NCBI GenBank assembly: GCA_026129905.1
Contig: JAHCHE010000023.1
Location: forward strand, 62,001-126,000
Reading direction: 5' to 3'
DNA length: 64,000 nucleotides
Source of the DNA: Bryobacteraceae bacterium
GTDB taxonomy: Bacteria; Acidobacteriota; Terriglobia; Bryobacterales; Bryobacteraceae
Positions 8,909 to 16,438 of this stretch are shown here, in pieces; position 1 is the stretch's first letter; each line of letters opens with the position of its first letter. The position numbers and the translations under genes are program-made. The notes below the pieces were generated by a model, which was not told where the DNA came from, searched no databases, and was given only the letters and a program-made list of their open reading frames with translations.

Positions 8909-9160
8909 GCGATTGTTAGGAAATAACCGTTCCAAGCTACCGTTGATCGGGTGAGTGACGGGGATTGCGCCCTCCCGCTCGCCCCATCCCTCAGACCTGC
9001 AACCCGGCGAAATGCAGAAACTCCACGGGGAGAACGGGCGTCCGCTCTCCCTATCTTCCCCGCCCGGCGATTGCGCCGGCGCGGGCTGTTATACACTTGA
9101 AGAAAGCAGTCTGGCGCCGGGGACGCCCGATTGTGATGGGGATGCGGAGACACAGACACG
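8909..9160. promoter_or_regulatory. Intergenic region before the aromatic-pathway operon
   Basis: No gene is visible. It contains a small GC hairpin (CCGGCG at 9064-9069, CGCCGG at 9074-9079, ATTG loop) and an AT-rich TATACA at 9090-9095 that could be a -10 element. A GGAGA sits 9 bp upstream of the ATG at 9161. It should hold the promoter for the five-gene cluster that follows; no operator was recognised. Confidence 0.3.
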
Positions 9161-10486
9161 ATGAACGAGGGGACCCATACGCTCCCGACCGACGAGACCA
9201 CGGCAGGCAGCTATTTTGTCTCCAATTACCCTCCGTATTCCTTCTGGGATTCTGAGCAGGCAGCGCAGGCGGAAGCAGCCCTGGACCGGCTGCCGCGGCC
9301 CGGGGCGCCGCTCGGCGTCTACGTTCACATTCCGTTCTGCCGGAAGCGCTGCCATTTCTGCTACTTCAAGGTCTATACCGACAAGGACTCCGGCGAGATC
9401 GAGCGGTATCTCGACGCCGTGCTCCGGGAACTGACGCTCTACTCCGAGCGGCGATTCATCGGCGGAAGGAAGCCGAGTTTCGTATACTTCGGCGGCGGCA
9501 CGCCCTCCTACATCTCGACGCGGCAGCTTGGACGGCTGGTGGACGGCATGAAGCGCCTGCTGCCATGGGACGAGGCCGAAGAGGTCACTTTCGAGTGCGA
9601 GCCGGGCACCATCACGGAACGGAAACTGGAAGCGCTCCGGAGCATCGGGGTGACGCGGCTCAGCCTCGGCATCGAGAACTTCGACGACCAGATCCTTGAG
9701 GCTAACGGGCGCGCGCACGGCTCGCGGGAGATCGACCGGTCGTACCAGTTCGCGCGATCGATCGGGTTCCCGCAGATCAACATCGACCTGATCGCGGGCA
9801 TGGTCGGCGAGACCGAGGAGAACTGGAACGAGTGCGTCAGACGAACCGTGCACCTGGCGCCGGACAGCGTCACCATCTACCAGATGGAAGTGCCCCACAA
9901 CACGACGATGTCCAGGGAAATGCGGATCCTGGGACAGACGGTAGCGCCGGTGGCGGACTGGCCGACCAAGCGCCGGTGGGTGGACTACGCCTTCTCGGAA
10001 CTGGAGAAAGCGGGCTATTCGGTGACCAGCGCCTACACCGCGGTGCGCGATCCGGGGAAGACGCGGTTCATGTACCGGGACCTGTTGTGGACGGGCGCCG
10101 ACATGGCCGGTCTGGGGGTGGCGTCATTTTCCCACGTGAACGGGACGCACTTCCAGAACGAGCACGACTGGGATCGGTACATCGAGAAACTCGAGCGCGG
10201 CGAGCTTCCCATCTATCGCGCCCTGACCCCGAACCAGGAGGAGATCATGATTCGGGAATTCATCCTCCAGATGAAGCTGGGGCGCGTGCGCCGGAGCTAT
10301 TTTCAGCAGAAGTTCGGCGTGGACGTGCGCGAGCGGTTTGCCAGATCGTTGCAGGAACTGGAACAGCAAGGTTTCATCAAACTCGATTCGGAGAGCCTGC
10401 GTTTGAGCCGTGACGGACTGTTGCAGGTGGACCGGCTGCTGCACAGCTTCTTCCTGCCGCAACACAGGGGCGCCCGGTACTCGTGA
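9161..10486 (+). CDS. HemN/HemW-like radical SAM enzyme
   Basis: A 441-residue class C (HemN-like) radical SAM protein. The [4Fe-4S] ligands CRKRCHFC (Cys60, Cys64, Cys67) follow VYVHIPF. FVYFGGGTPSYIS, FECEPGTIT and LSLGIENFDDQIL are the usual HemN landmarks, and the C-terminal HemN winged-helix-like domain is present. Family members include coproporphyrinogen dehydrogenase, haem chaperone HemW, and methyltransferases or cyclopropanases of natural-product pathways. No haem genes are nearby, and it leads an operon with chorismate-lyase-like, halogenase-like, thioesterase and CoA-ligase genes, so a tailoring role on an aromatic product is more likely than haem synthesis (inference). The next gene starts 10 bp downstream. 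Confidence 0.85.
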   Translation: MNEGTHTLPTDETTAGSYFVSNYPPYSFWDSEQAAQAEAALDRLPRPGAPLGVYVHIPFCRKRCHFCYFKVYTDKDSGEIERYLDAVLRELTLYSERRFIGGRKPSFVYFGGGTPSYISTRQLGRLVDGMKRLLPWDEAEEVTFECEPGTITERKLEALRSIGVTRLSLGIENFDDQILEANGRAHGSREIDRSYQFARSIGFPQINIDLIAGMVGETEENWNECVRRTVHLAPDSVTIYQMEVPHNTTMSREMRILGQTVAPVADWPTKRRWVDYAFSELEKAGYSVTSAYTAVRDPGKTRFMYRDLLWTGADMAGLGVASFSHVNGTHFQNEHDWDRYIEKLERGELPIYRALTPNQEEIMIREFILQMKLGRVRRSYFQQKFGVDVRERFARSLQELEQQGFIKLDSESLRLSRDGLLQVDRLLHSFFLPQHRGARYS

Positions 10487-10496
10487 CGGTAATCCG

Positions 10497-11045
10497 GTGA
10501 CGCCGCATTCGATTCTCTATCCGCTGAGCGAGTTCTACGAAGGACTGGGGCGTTCGCTGCCCGCGGTAAGGCGGCTGGCGCCCGAGGAGACGCCGGAGCC
10601 GTACCGGAGGCTGCTGGTCCACAATCGCGACATGACGCCGACGCTGGAAGCCGAGCACGGTCGGACTATCCACCTGCGGCCGCTGATGCGGGAGGCGGGG
10701 AACGGCTCGTTGAGCCGCATGGTGACGCTGATGCTGGATGAGGAGGAGAAGGCGGTGGAGATGGGCGCCATCCGGATTTTCCTCAGCCGGCTTCCGGCGG
10801 AGGCGCGGGCGTCGGTGCTGGAACACCGCGACCCTTTCGGGACGATTCTCGAGCGGCATGGCGTGGCGCACCGGAGCCGCCCGGTGGCCTATTTCGAGGT
10901 GACGCCGGACGCGACGATTCGCGAGGCGCTGGGAATCGCCGGCGCGCCGGTTTTATTGTACGGGCGGCGCAATACCATCTGGAATTCATCGAATCACACG
11001 CTGGCCGAGGTGGTGGAGATACTGCCGCCGGTGGACGGAATCTAA
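10497..11045 (+). CDS. Chorismate pyruvate-lyase-like protein (Rv2949c/DUF98 type)
   Basis: A 182-residue protein starting at GTG 10497, 10 bp after the radical SAM gene. The segment RLLVHNRDMTPTLEAEHG matches the signature region of the chorismate lyase family exemplified by mycobacterial Rv2949c (LL.H...MT.TLE), which removes pyruvate from chorismate to give 4-hydroxybenzoate. The C-terminal part (VLLYGRRNTIWNSSNHTLAEVVEILPP) also fits that fold. No export signal is visible, so it is probably cytoplasmic. Its position ahead of a CoA ligase and a 4HBT thioesterase suggests it supplies the aromatic acid for this pathway. The family call is moderate because similarity to UbiC-type lyases is only at fold level. 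Confidence 0.7.
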   Translation: MTPHSILYPLSEFYEGLGRSLPAVRRLAPEETPEPYRRLLVHNRDMTPTLEAEHGRTIHLRPLMREAGNGSLSRMVTLMLDEEEKAVEMGAIRIFLSRLPAEARASVLEHRDPFGTILERHGVAHRSRPVAYFEVTPDATIREALGIAGAPVLLYGRRNTIWNSSNHTLAEVVEILPPVDGI

Positions 11046-11061
11046 TAGACGGAGACAGGCA

Positions 11062-12315
11062 GTGACAGAGAATTACGATGCGATCGTCATCGGGTGCGGC
11101 CCCGCGGGCGCGACGGCCTCGGCGGTGCTGGCGGAGAAGGGCCGGCGGGTGGTGGCGCTGGAGCGGGAGAAGTTCCCGCGCTACCACATCGGCGAATCGC
11201 TTATCCCGTACACGTACTTCCCGCTTCAGCGGATCGGGCTGATCGAGAAGATGAAGGCTTCGCATTTTCCGAAGAAGTACAGCGTGCAGTTCGTCAGCTC
11301 CGACGGCCGCGCGTCCCATCCGTTCTACTTCTTCAAGCACCTCGAGCACGAGGCGGCCTGCACGTGGCAGGTGCTGCGGAGCGAGTTCGACCAGACGCTG
11401 ATGGACAACGCGCGGTCCCGGGGCGCGGAGGTGATCGAGGAGATCACCGTGCGCGAGACGATTCAGGAAGACGGCTACGTCAGGGGCGTGCGGGCGGTGA
11501 CGCGGGACGGCCGCGCGCGGGAGTTCCGGGCGCCGGTAACGCTGGACGCCACCGGGCGCGACGCCTTCACCGTGACGCGCAACGGGTGGAAGGTGCGGGA
11601 CCCGTACCTGAACAAGATCGCGGTCTGGACCTATTACCGCGGGGCCGTCCGCGACCCGGGAATCGACGAAGGGGCGACGACCGTGGCGTACGTGCCGGAA
11701 AAGGGCTGGTTCTGGTACATTCCGCTGCCGGACGATGTGGTGAGCGTCGGCATCGTGGCGGAGAAGAAGTACCTTTACAGGGACACGCGGGACCCGGTAG
11801 AGATTTTTCACCGCGAGGTGAAGAACAACCGGTGGATCGAGCAGCACCTGGCGGCGGGGCGGCAGTTCGGGCCGTACCGGGTGACCGGCGAGTACTCGTA
11901 CCGCTCGCGGCATTGCGCGGCCAACGGCCTGGTGCTGATCGGCGACGCGTTCGCGTTTCTCGACCCGGTGTTCTCGTCGGGCGTGTTTATCGCGCTGCGG
12001 AGCGGCGAACTGGCCGCGGACGCGGTGGACGCGGCGCTGGCGGACGGGGACGTTTCGGCGGCACGGTTCACCGCCTACGGCGCGGAGATGTGCCGGGGCA
12101 TTGAAGCGATGCGGCGGCTGGTGTACTCGTTCTACGATCACGCGTTCAGCTTCCGGCGGTTTGTGGACAAGTATCCGGAGCTGACGGGCGACCTGACGGA
12201 CTGCCTGATCGGGAACCTGTTCATCGACTTCGAGCCGCTGTTCAAAGCGGTGGGGGAGTTCGCCGCGGTGCCTCCGCCGCTGTCGCACGGGCTGCCGCAG
12301 GTGGAGGCGCGGTAG
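11062..12315 (+). CDS. FAD-dependent halogenase-like oxidoreductase
   Basis: A 417-residue flavoprotein starting at GTG 11062 with GGAGA upstream. The Rossmann motif GCGPAGATAS (from residue 11) binds FAD. FPRYHIGESLIP (38-49) is typical of the halogenase/geranylgeranyl reductase-like group. Residues 216-221 read WFWYIP, an exact match to the WxWxIP signature of flavin-dependent halogenases. Lys71/Lys72 (FPKKYSVQF) sits about where carrier-protein halogenases such as CmlS place the catalytic lysine (my alignment from memory). GLVLIGDAFAFLDPVFSSGV is the second FAD motif. It could instead be a non-halogenating oxidase or hydroxylase of the same family, since many paralogues are annotated only by similarity. 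Confidence 0.75.
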   Translation: MTENYDAIVIGCGPAGATASAVLAEKGRRVVALEREKFPRYHIGESLIPYTYFPLQRIGLIEKMKASHFPKKYSVQFVSSDGRASHPFYFFKHLEHEAACTWQVLRSEFDQTLMDNARSRGAEVIEEITVRETIQEDGYVRGVRAVTRDGRAREFRAPVTLDATGRDAFTVTRNGWKVRDPYLNKIAVWTYYRGAVRDPGIDEGATTVAYVPEKGWFWYIPLPDDVVSVGIVAEKKYLYRDTRDPVEIFHREVKNNRWIEQHLAAGRQFGPYRVTGEYSYRSRHCAANGLVLIGDAFAFLDPVFSSGVFIALRSGELAADAVDAALADGDVSAARFTAYGAEMCRGIEAMRRLVYSFYDHAFSFRRFVDKYPELTGDLTDCLIGNLFIDFEPLFKAVGEFAAVPPPLSHGLPQVEAR

Positions 12316-12316
12316 C

Positions 12317-12763
12317 GTGGCCTTCGAGTACAAGGTGGTCCGCCAGGTGGAGTTCTCCGATACCGACATGGCGGGCATCATGCATTTCTCGAACTTCTTC
12401 CGCTTCATGGAGACGGCGGAGCACGCGTTTTTCCGGTCGCTCGGCTTCTCGATCCACACGACGGCGCCGGAGGCGGTGGGATGGCCCAGGGTGCATGCCG
12501 ACTGCGATTTCCGGCGGCCGCTGCGGTTCGAGGACTCGGTGGAGATCCATCTGCTGGTGCGGGAAAAGGGGCGGAAGAGCCTCACCTACACGTTCATCTT
12601 TCGGAAGCTGAACGAGCAGCCGGAGCGGGAAGTGGCGCGGGGCACGCTGGCGGTGGCGTGCGTGAAGCGCGACGCGGCGACGGGCGCCATGCGGGGCGTG
12701 CCGATCCCGAGCGCGATCGCCGACAAGATCGAGGCGGCGCCGCGGGAGCTGTTGGGCGAATGA
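12317..12763 (+). CDS. Acyl-CoA thioesterase, 4HBT (YbgC) family
   Basis: A 148-residue hotdog-fold thioesterase starting at GTG 12317, one base after the previous stop. The active-site motif FSDTDMAGIMHFSNFFRFME carries the catalytic aspartate (Asp17) in the position used by Pseudomonas 4-hydroxybenzoyl-CoA thioesterase, whose substrate would fit the neighbours. It hydrolyses acyl- or aroyl-CoA thioesters in the cytoplasm. Its stop overlaps the start of the CoA ligase gene (ATGA), so ligase and thioesterase are co-translated, which suggests activation and release steps of the same aromatic intermediate. Confidence 0.85.
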   Translation: MAFEYKVVRQVEFSDTDMAGIMHFSNFFRFMETAEHAFFRSLGFSIHTTAPEAVGWPRVHADCDFRRPLRFEDSVEIHLLVREKGRKSLTYTFIFRKLNEQPEREVARGTLAVACVKRDAATGAMRGVPIPSAIADKIEAAPRELLGE

Positions 12764-14085
12764 GCCCGGCGGCAGCGAGCGGCTTCGACCGCGGGGCGAT
12801 CAAGGCGCACCAACTCGAGAGGCTGCGGGCGCTGGCGTCGGCAGCGCTGGCAAGCAACGCGTTCTACTCGGCGAAGCTGTCGGCGGCGGGCGTCGACGCG
12901 AGGATCGAGAGCCTGCACGAGTTCAGCCGCCGCGTTCCGTTCACGCGGAAAGCGGAGCTGATCGCGGACCAGGCAAAGTACCCGCCGTACGGTTCGAACC
13001 TCACCTACCCGGAGAGCCGCTACACGCGCTTCAGCCAGACCAGCGGGACGACCGGGGCGGCGATGCGGTGGCTGGACACGCCGGAGAGCTGGGACTGGAT
13101 GCTGGACTGCTGGACGCGGGTCTACCAGTCGGCGGGCGTGGGACCGGAGGACCGTATTTTTTTCGCGTTCTCGTTCGGGCCGTTCCTGGGGTTCTGGACG
13201 GCGTTCGAAGCGGCGACGCGGCTGGGCTGCCTGGCGATGCCCGGCGGCGGCATGCGAAGCCTAGCGCGGCTGCGGACGATGCTGGACAACCGGGCCACCG
13301 TGCTGTGCTGCACGCCGACGTACGCGGTGCGGCTGGCGGAGACGGCGGCCGAAGAGAAGATCGACCTGCAGGCGTCGCGGGTGCGGCGGATCATCGTGGC
13401 GGGGGAACCGGGCGGGAGCATTCCCGCCACGCGCGAGCTGATCGAACGGCTGTGGAACCGGGCATGGGTAGTGGACCATCACGGGATGACCGAAGTGGGA
13501 CCGGTGAGCTACGAGTGTCCGGCGCGGCGGGGCGCGCTGCACATCATGGAGGCGGCGTACTATCCGGAGGTGATCGATCCGGAGACGCTCGCGGCGGTGG
13601 CGCCGGGCGGGTCCGGCGAACTGATTCTGACGAACCTGGGGCGGACGGGATCGCCGTTGCTGCGTTACCGCACGGGCGACCTGGTGAAGCGCGCGCAGGA
13701 GTCGCCATGCCGGTGCGGGAGCCACGAACTGGCGCTGGAGGGGGGCATCCTCGGACGGCTGGACGACATGGTGGTGGTGCGCGGGGTGAACGTGTACCCG
13801 AGCGCGGTGGAGGACGTGCTGCGGTCGTGCCGGGGCGTGGGCGAATACCGGGTGGAAATCCGCTGCGAGCGGGCGTTGCCGGAGATGAGCATCCAGGTAG
13901 AGCCACGCGCGGGCCGGGACGAGGCGGCGAGCCTGGCGGAGCGGGTGGCGGCGGCGATGCACGCCGCGTTCGGCTTGCGCGTCGGGGTGTCGTGCGTGCC
14001 GAGCGGAACGCTGCCGCGCTTTGAGGCGAAGGCGCGGCGCTGGGTGCGGGCGGACGGCCGATTCGACAGATTCGACACCCTGTAG
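12760..14085 (+). CDS. Phenylacetate-CoA ligase (PaaK)-type AMP-forming ligase
   Basis: A 441-residue adenylate-forming enzyme. The ATG at 12760 overlaps the thioesterase stop, and the frame extends further upstream only as a shadow. Motifs: phosphate-binding loop QTSGTTG (residues 93-99), HGMTEVGPVSYE, YRTGDL (303-308) and the PaaK-type C-terminal domain with GRLDDMVVVRGVNVYPS. PaaK-group enzymes activate aryl or arylacetic acids to CoA thioesters. A cysteine pair CRCGSH lies at about residue 316. With a chorismate-lyase-like gene in the same operon, 4-hydroxybenzoate or a derivative is a plausible substrate (inference). It is the last gene of the cluster. Confidence 0.85.
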   Translation: MSPAAASGFDRGAIKAHQLERLRALASAALASNAFYSAKLSAAGVDARIESLHEFSRRVPFTRKAELIADQAKYPPYGSNLTYPESRYTRFSQTSGTTGAAMRWLDTPESWDWMLDCWTRVYQSAGVGPEDRIFFAFSFGPFLGFWTAFEAATRLGCLAMPGGGMRSLARLRTMLDNRATVLCCTPTYAVRLAETAAEEKIDLQASRVRRIIVAGEPGGSIPATRELIERLWNRAWVVDHHGMTEVGPVSYECPARRGALHIMEAAYYPEVIDPETLAAVAPGGSGELILTNLGRTGSPLLRYRTGDLVKRAQESPCRCGSHELALEGGILGRLDDMVVVRGVNVYPSAVEDVLRSCRGVGEYRVEIRCERALPEMSIQVEPRAGRDEAASLAERVAAAMHAAFGLRVGVSCVPSGTLPRFEAKARRWVRADGRFDRFDTL

Positions 14086-14143
14086 CGGGCGGTGACGCAT
14101 CCGTGCGGTTTCTTGCGAGAAACATGCGCTCGTGGAAGTGCTT

Positions 14144-14383
14144 TTAATTCCAAGTGAGATGCAGAGGCTGGAGGGCGCGGTGACGCATCCGCCGGCACGG
14201 ACAAACACGCCAGGGCGCGATGTTGTCTTCATAATCGCGCCGCTCCTCGGCAGAGTGATCCTCGTGCGCAAAGATCCGCGCCAGGGGATCGCCGAAGACC
14301 GAAGTTGCCTCGGTAAAAGTGATACGGTGTTTTTCGAGATTCGCCTGGTCCTTGTTTGGGTCCCATTCGAAGACCAGCTCCAT
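14144..14383 (-). pseudogene. BrnT toxin fragment
   Basis: The first 48 residues, MELVFEWDPNKDQANLEKH to FAHEDHSAEERR, match the N-terminal half of BrnT-type ribonuclease toxins (FEWDxxKxxxNxxKHxxxFxEAxxVFxDP). After that the frame continues as unrelated sequence (Cys/Arg-rich, ending LHLTWN) instead of the expected GRLLVVVxTER core. No BrnA antitoxin gene lies downstream; the sequence runs straight into the end of the CoA ligase gene. I read it as a decayed, orphan toxin remnant in a zone of broken genes. Confidence 0.7.
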
Positions 14384-14439
14384 TGCGTCTCTTTACAGAC
14401 TAGCCAACGTTCACGCCTGCCGGGCCGCTCGTGGCAAAG

Positions 14440-15945
14440 CTATCGAATCGAAACAGTCGCGGGCGCGGCCGTCGCGGCGCCGATCTTCACTTCCAAGTCA
14501 TGGCCGGCCGGGCTCGGCTCAGGCGATTCCGGCACTTCGGCCTCCACGCCCCCAATCTCCACCGTGACGGGTAATACCAATCGAGCGAGCGGGCTCAATG
14601 GCCAAACGCCGCCGGTGACGCCTCCCGGCTCCATTGGCCCGCCGCCGGTCCCAAAGACCGCGATGATGCTCCCGGGCTCGGCGGGAGTTTCGGGTGAGTA
14701 TAGAGTGCCATCCGCATTCACTACGGCGGCCTGGCGCCGGTCGTAGTCGATCTGAAAAATCCCGGGCGCCGAGGGCGCCACAGGCACGCTCCCGACGATC
14801 GACGACGCGCCGGCATATTCGACGCGCGCATCGGCCGTTTCCCGTCCCGCGAGTTTCCACGGCACGATCGCATTGATCTGTTGTGACTGGGCGTAGAGGA
14901 GCGGCGCCGCCATACCGTCAAAGAAGACGCGGACGTCGCCCAGTTCCGTCGCGCCGCTGCCGGAAACCGGCGATTCCGGGCCGATACCCTCGCCGCGGAG
15001 GCTCACGATTTCGCCGGCGGCGACCGGAATTTCCGCGAAGCTGGCGGCGTTCTGCACCAGCATCGAAAGGCATGGACCGGCCGAGCGGCCGGACTCCGCC
15101 AACCGGAGCGTCGCGACGAAGTTGGCGTGGGCGGTGGCCCCGGCCACATGCACGGCGCGGTCCTCGTTCGCCGCGACCGCGAACGGCCAGTCAAACGACG
15201 AGCCTCCCAAATAGGTCGCCTCCTCGAGCCGACCCGCGGGGCTAACTCGCGCCACAAACAGGTCGGATCCGCCCCCTGCCATGCACGGCTGGGCGGCGCC
15301 GCTTGTCACGGGGAAGCCCGCGGCGGCGTTGCCCAGCACGACCGCGTTGCCTTCCGCATCCACGGCAAGCGCGGCCGATGTTCCGAGCGCGGAGGCGCCG
15401 TTTAACTCCGAGCCCGCGCGGTTCAGCTTCGCGACGAACGCCGAAGTCTGTCCCTCCGGCGCTTCTTCCATGAAAGCCCCCGAGGTGACAGGGAAATCAG
15501 GTGTTGCCGTGACACCCGGCACATAGGCGTTGCCGTCGGCATCCACAGCGATGCCGCCGGCGTATTGATGGTGCGAGGCTTGCGTCGCTTCCCTGCCGCC
15601 GACAAATATCGAGTAGACCACAGCGCGGCGCCGTTCAGTTTCGCAACGACCGGCGTCGGGATGGAGGTGGGAAGCGACGGTTGAAACGCATTGGTCGTGG
15701 TTGGGAAAACCCTGGAGAGCGCCCTCGGTAGCCGGGAAGTCCGGCGACTGCGTAAGACCGGTAAGGTATAGGTTGCCGGACGAATCGAGCGCCATGCTCT
15801 GGATGGTCAGCGCGCCAGCGCCGGCGCAGCCGATCCCGCGGAGCTGAACGCCGCCACCGCCGAAGATCACCGGAACCTGGGCCGATGCGCTGAAGCCTAC
15901 GCTGACCGAATTACTCGGTGCTCCGGCCGCGGTTGATTATGCGCC
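14440..15945 (-). pseudogene. SBBP beta-propeller protein with Solibacter-type C-terminal domain, frameshifted
   Basis: The open frame 14440-15870 (GTG first codon) encodes SBBP propeller repeats (LDSSGNLYLTGLTQSPDFPAT, VDADGNAYVPGVTATPDFPVT, and more). The end is a TIGR03437-type C-terminal domain (NAASFAEIPVAAGEIVSLRGEG, VRVFFDGMAAPLLYAQSQQINAIVPW). It is damaged. At 15620-15720 the true propeller reading (FPTTTNAFQP, PTPVVAKLNGAAL) lies in a different frame from the flanks, implying two compensating frameshifts. The same frame continues upstream without a start (SNSVSVGFSASAQVPVIFGGGG) to a stop near 15945, so the signal peptide and N-terminus are missing. The C-terminal domain also looks shortened. 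Such proteins are exported; here probably non-functional. Confidence 0.75.
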
Positions 15946-16023
15946 GACGACGACGGGCAATCCGAACGCTCCGCGGCCGACAATCTGGGTATCCCTGTAG
16001 CGAATTTTTGGTATTCCTGAGAA

Positions 16024-16416
16024 ATGCCCGTCATTCGAGGCAAAGTCGTCAGCGGTCAAGCGGTCTTCGGTAAATGGATTGAGCGCCTGAGCCGCTTCTA
16101 CGAACGCAAGACGGGCATGCGATTGTACCCCGGTACTCTTAATGTGGAGCTCTCCTCGGAGTATTCACTCCCCCCCGATGTCATTCGCCTCGAAGCCCAC
16201 GAGTACGGCGGCAGGGTGTCGGTTAACATTGTTCCGTGCCGTATCTTCGGCCGCCAGGCATTCCTCTTGCGTACCGACCAGAACGAAAGAGGAATAGGGC
16301 ATCACCCGCGGAATATCATAGAGATCGCCACAGACGTTAAGCTTCGGGACCACTATCAACTCGAGGATGGCGACTGGGTGGAAATAGAGTTTCCACCGTT
16401 CCACTCAAGCGGATAG
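16024..16416 (+). CDS. Archaeal-type (CTP-dependent) riboflavin kinase-like protein, DUF120
   Basis: A 130-residue protein resembling the DUF120 domain, known in archaea as a CTP-dependent riboflavin kinase that makes FMN. Visible hallmarks: GKVVSGQAVFGKWIERLSRFYERKTGM at the N-terminus, LYPGTLNVEL (residues 34-43; PGTLNV is the diagnostic motif), a central LLRTDQNERGIGHHPRNIIEIA matching the archaeal RTxxxxHxxxxxEIIA block, and the closing LEDGDWVEIEF. Length fits a stand-alone domain without the archaeal DNA-binding extension. Bacteria normally use the unrelated RibF, so this is probably acquired. It sits alone between a broken SBBP gene and a convergent enzyme gene; composition is less GC-rich than its neighbours. 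Confidence 0.75.
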   Translation: MPVIRGKVVSGQAVFGKWIERLSRFYERKTGMRLYPGTLNVELSSEYSLPPDVIRLEAHEYGGRVSVNIVPCRIFGRQAFLLRTDQNERGIGHHPRNIIEIATDVKLRDHYQLEDGDWVEIEFPPFHSSG

Positions 16417-16438
16417 CCGCGCCAAGGCCCGCCGCTCG

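Noticed and set aside
2925-9160. CRISPR array near the csm operon
   Set aside because: I scanned the intergenic stretches around the operon for regularly spaced repeats and saw none.
10783-12585. 600-codon minus-strand open frame across the aromatic cluster
   Set aside because: Antisense to the flavoprotein and thioesterase genes, which have clear motifs on the plus strand.
14440-15870. Treating the SBBP open frame as an intact gene
   Set aside because: The propeller repeats change frame at 15620-15720 and the N-terminus lacks a start and signal peptide.
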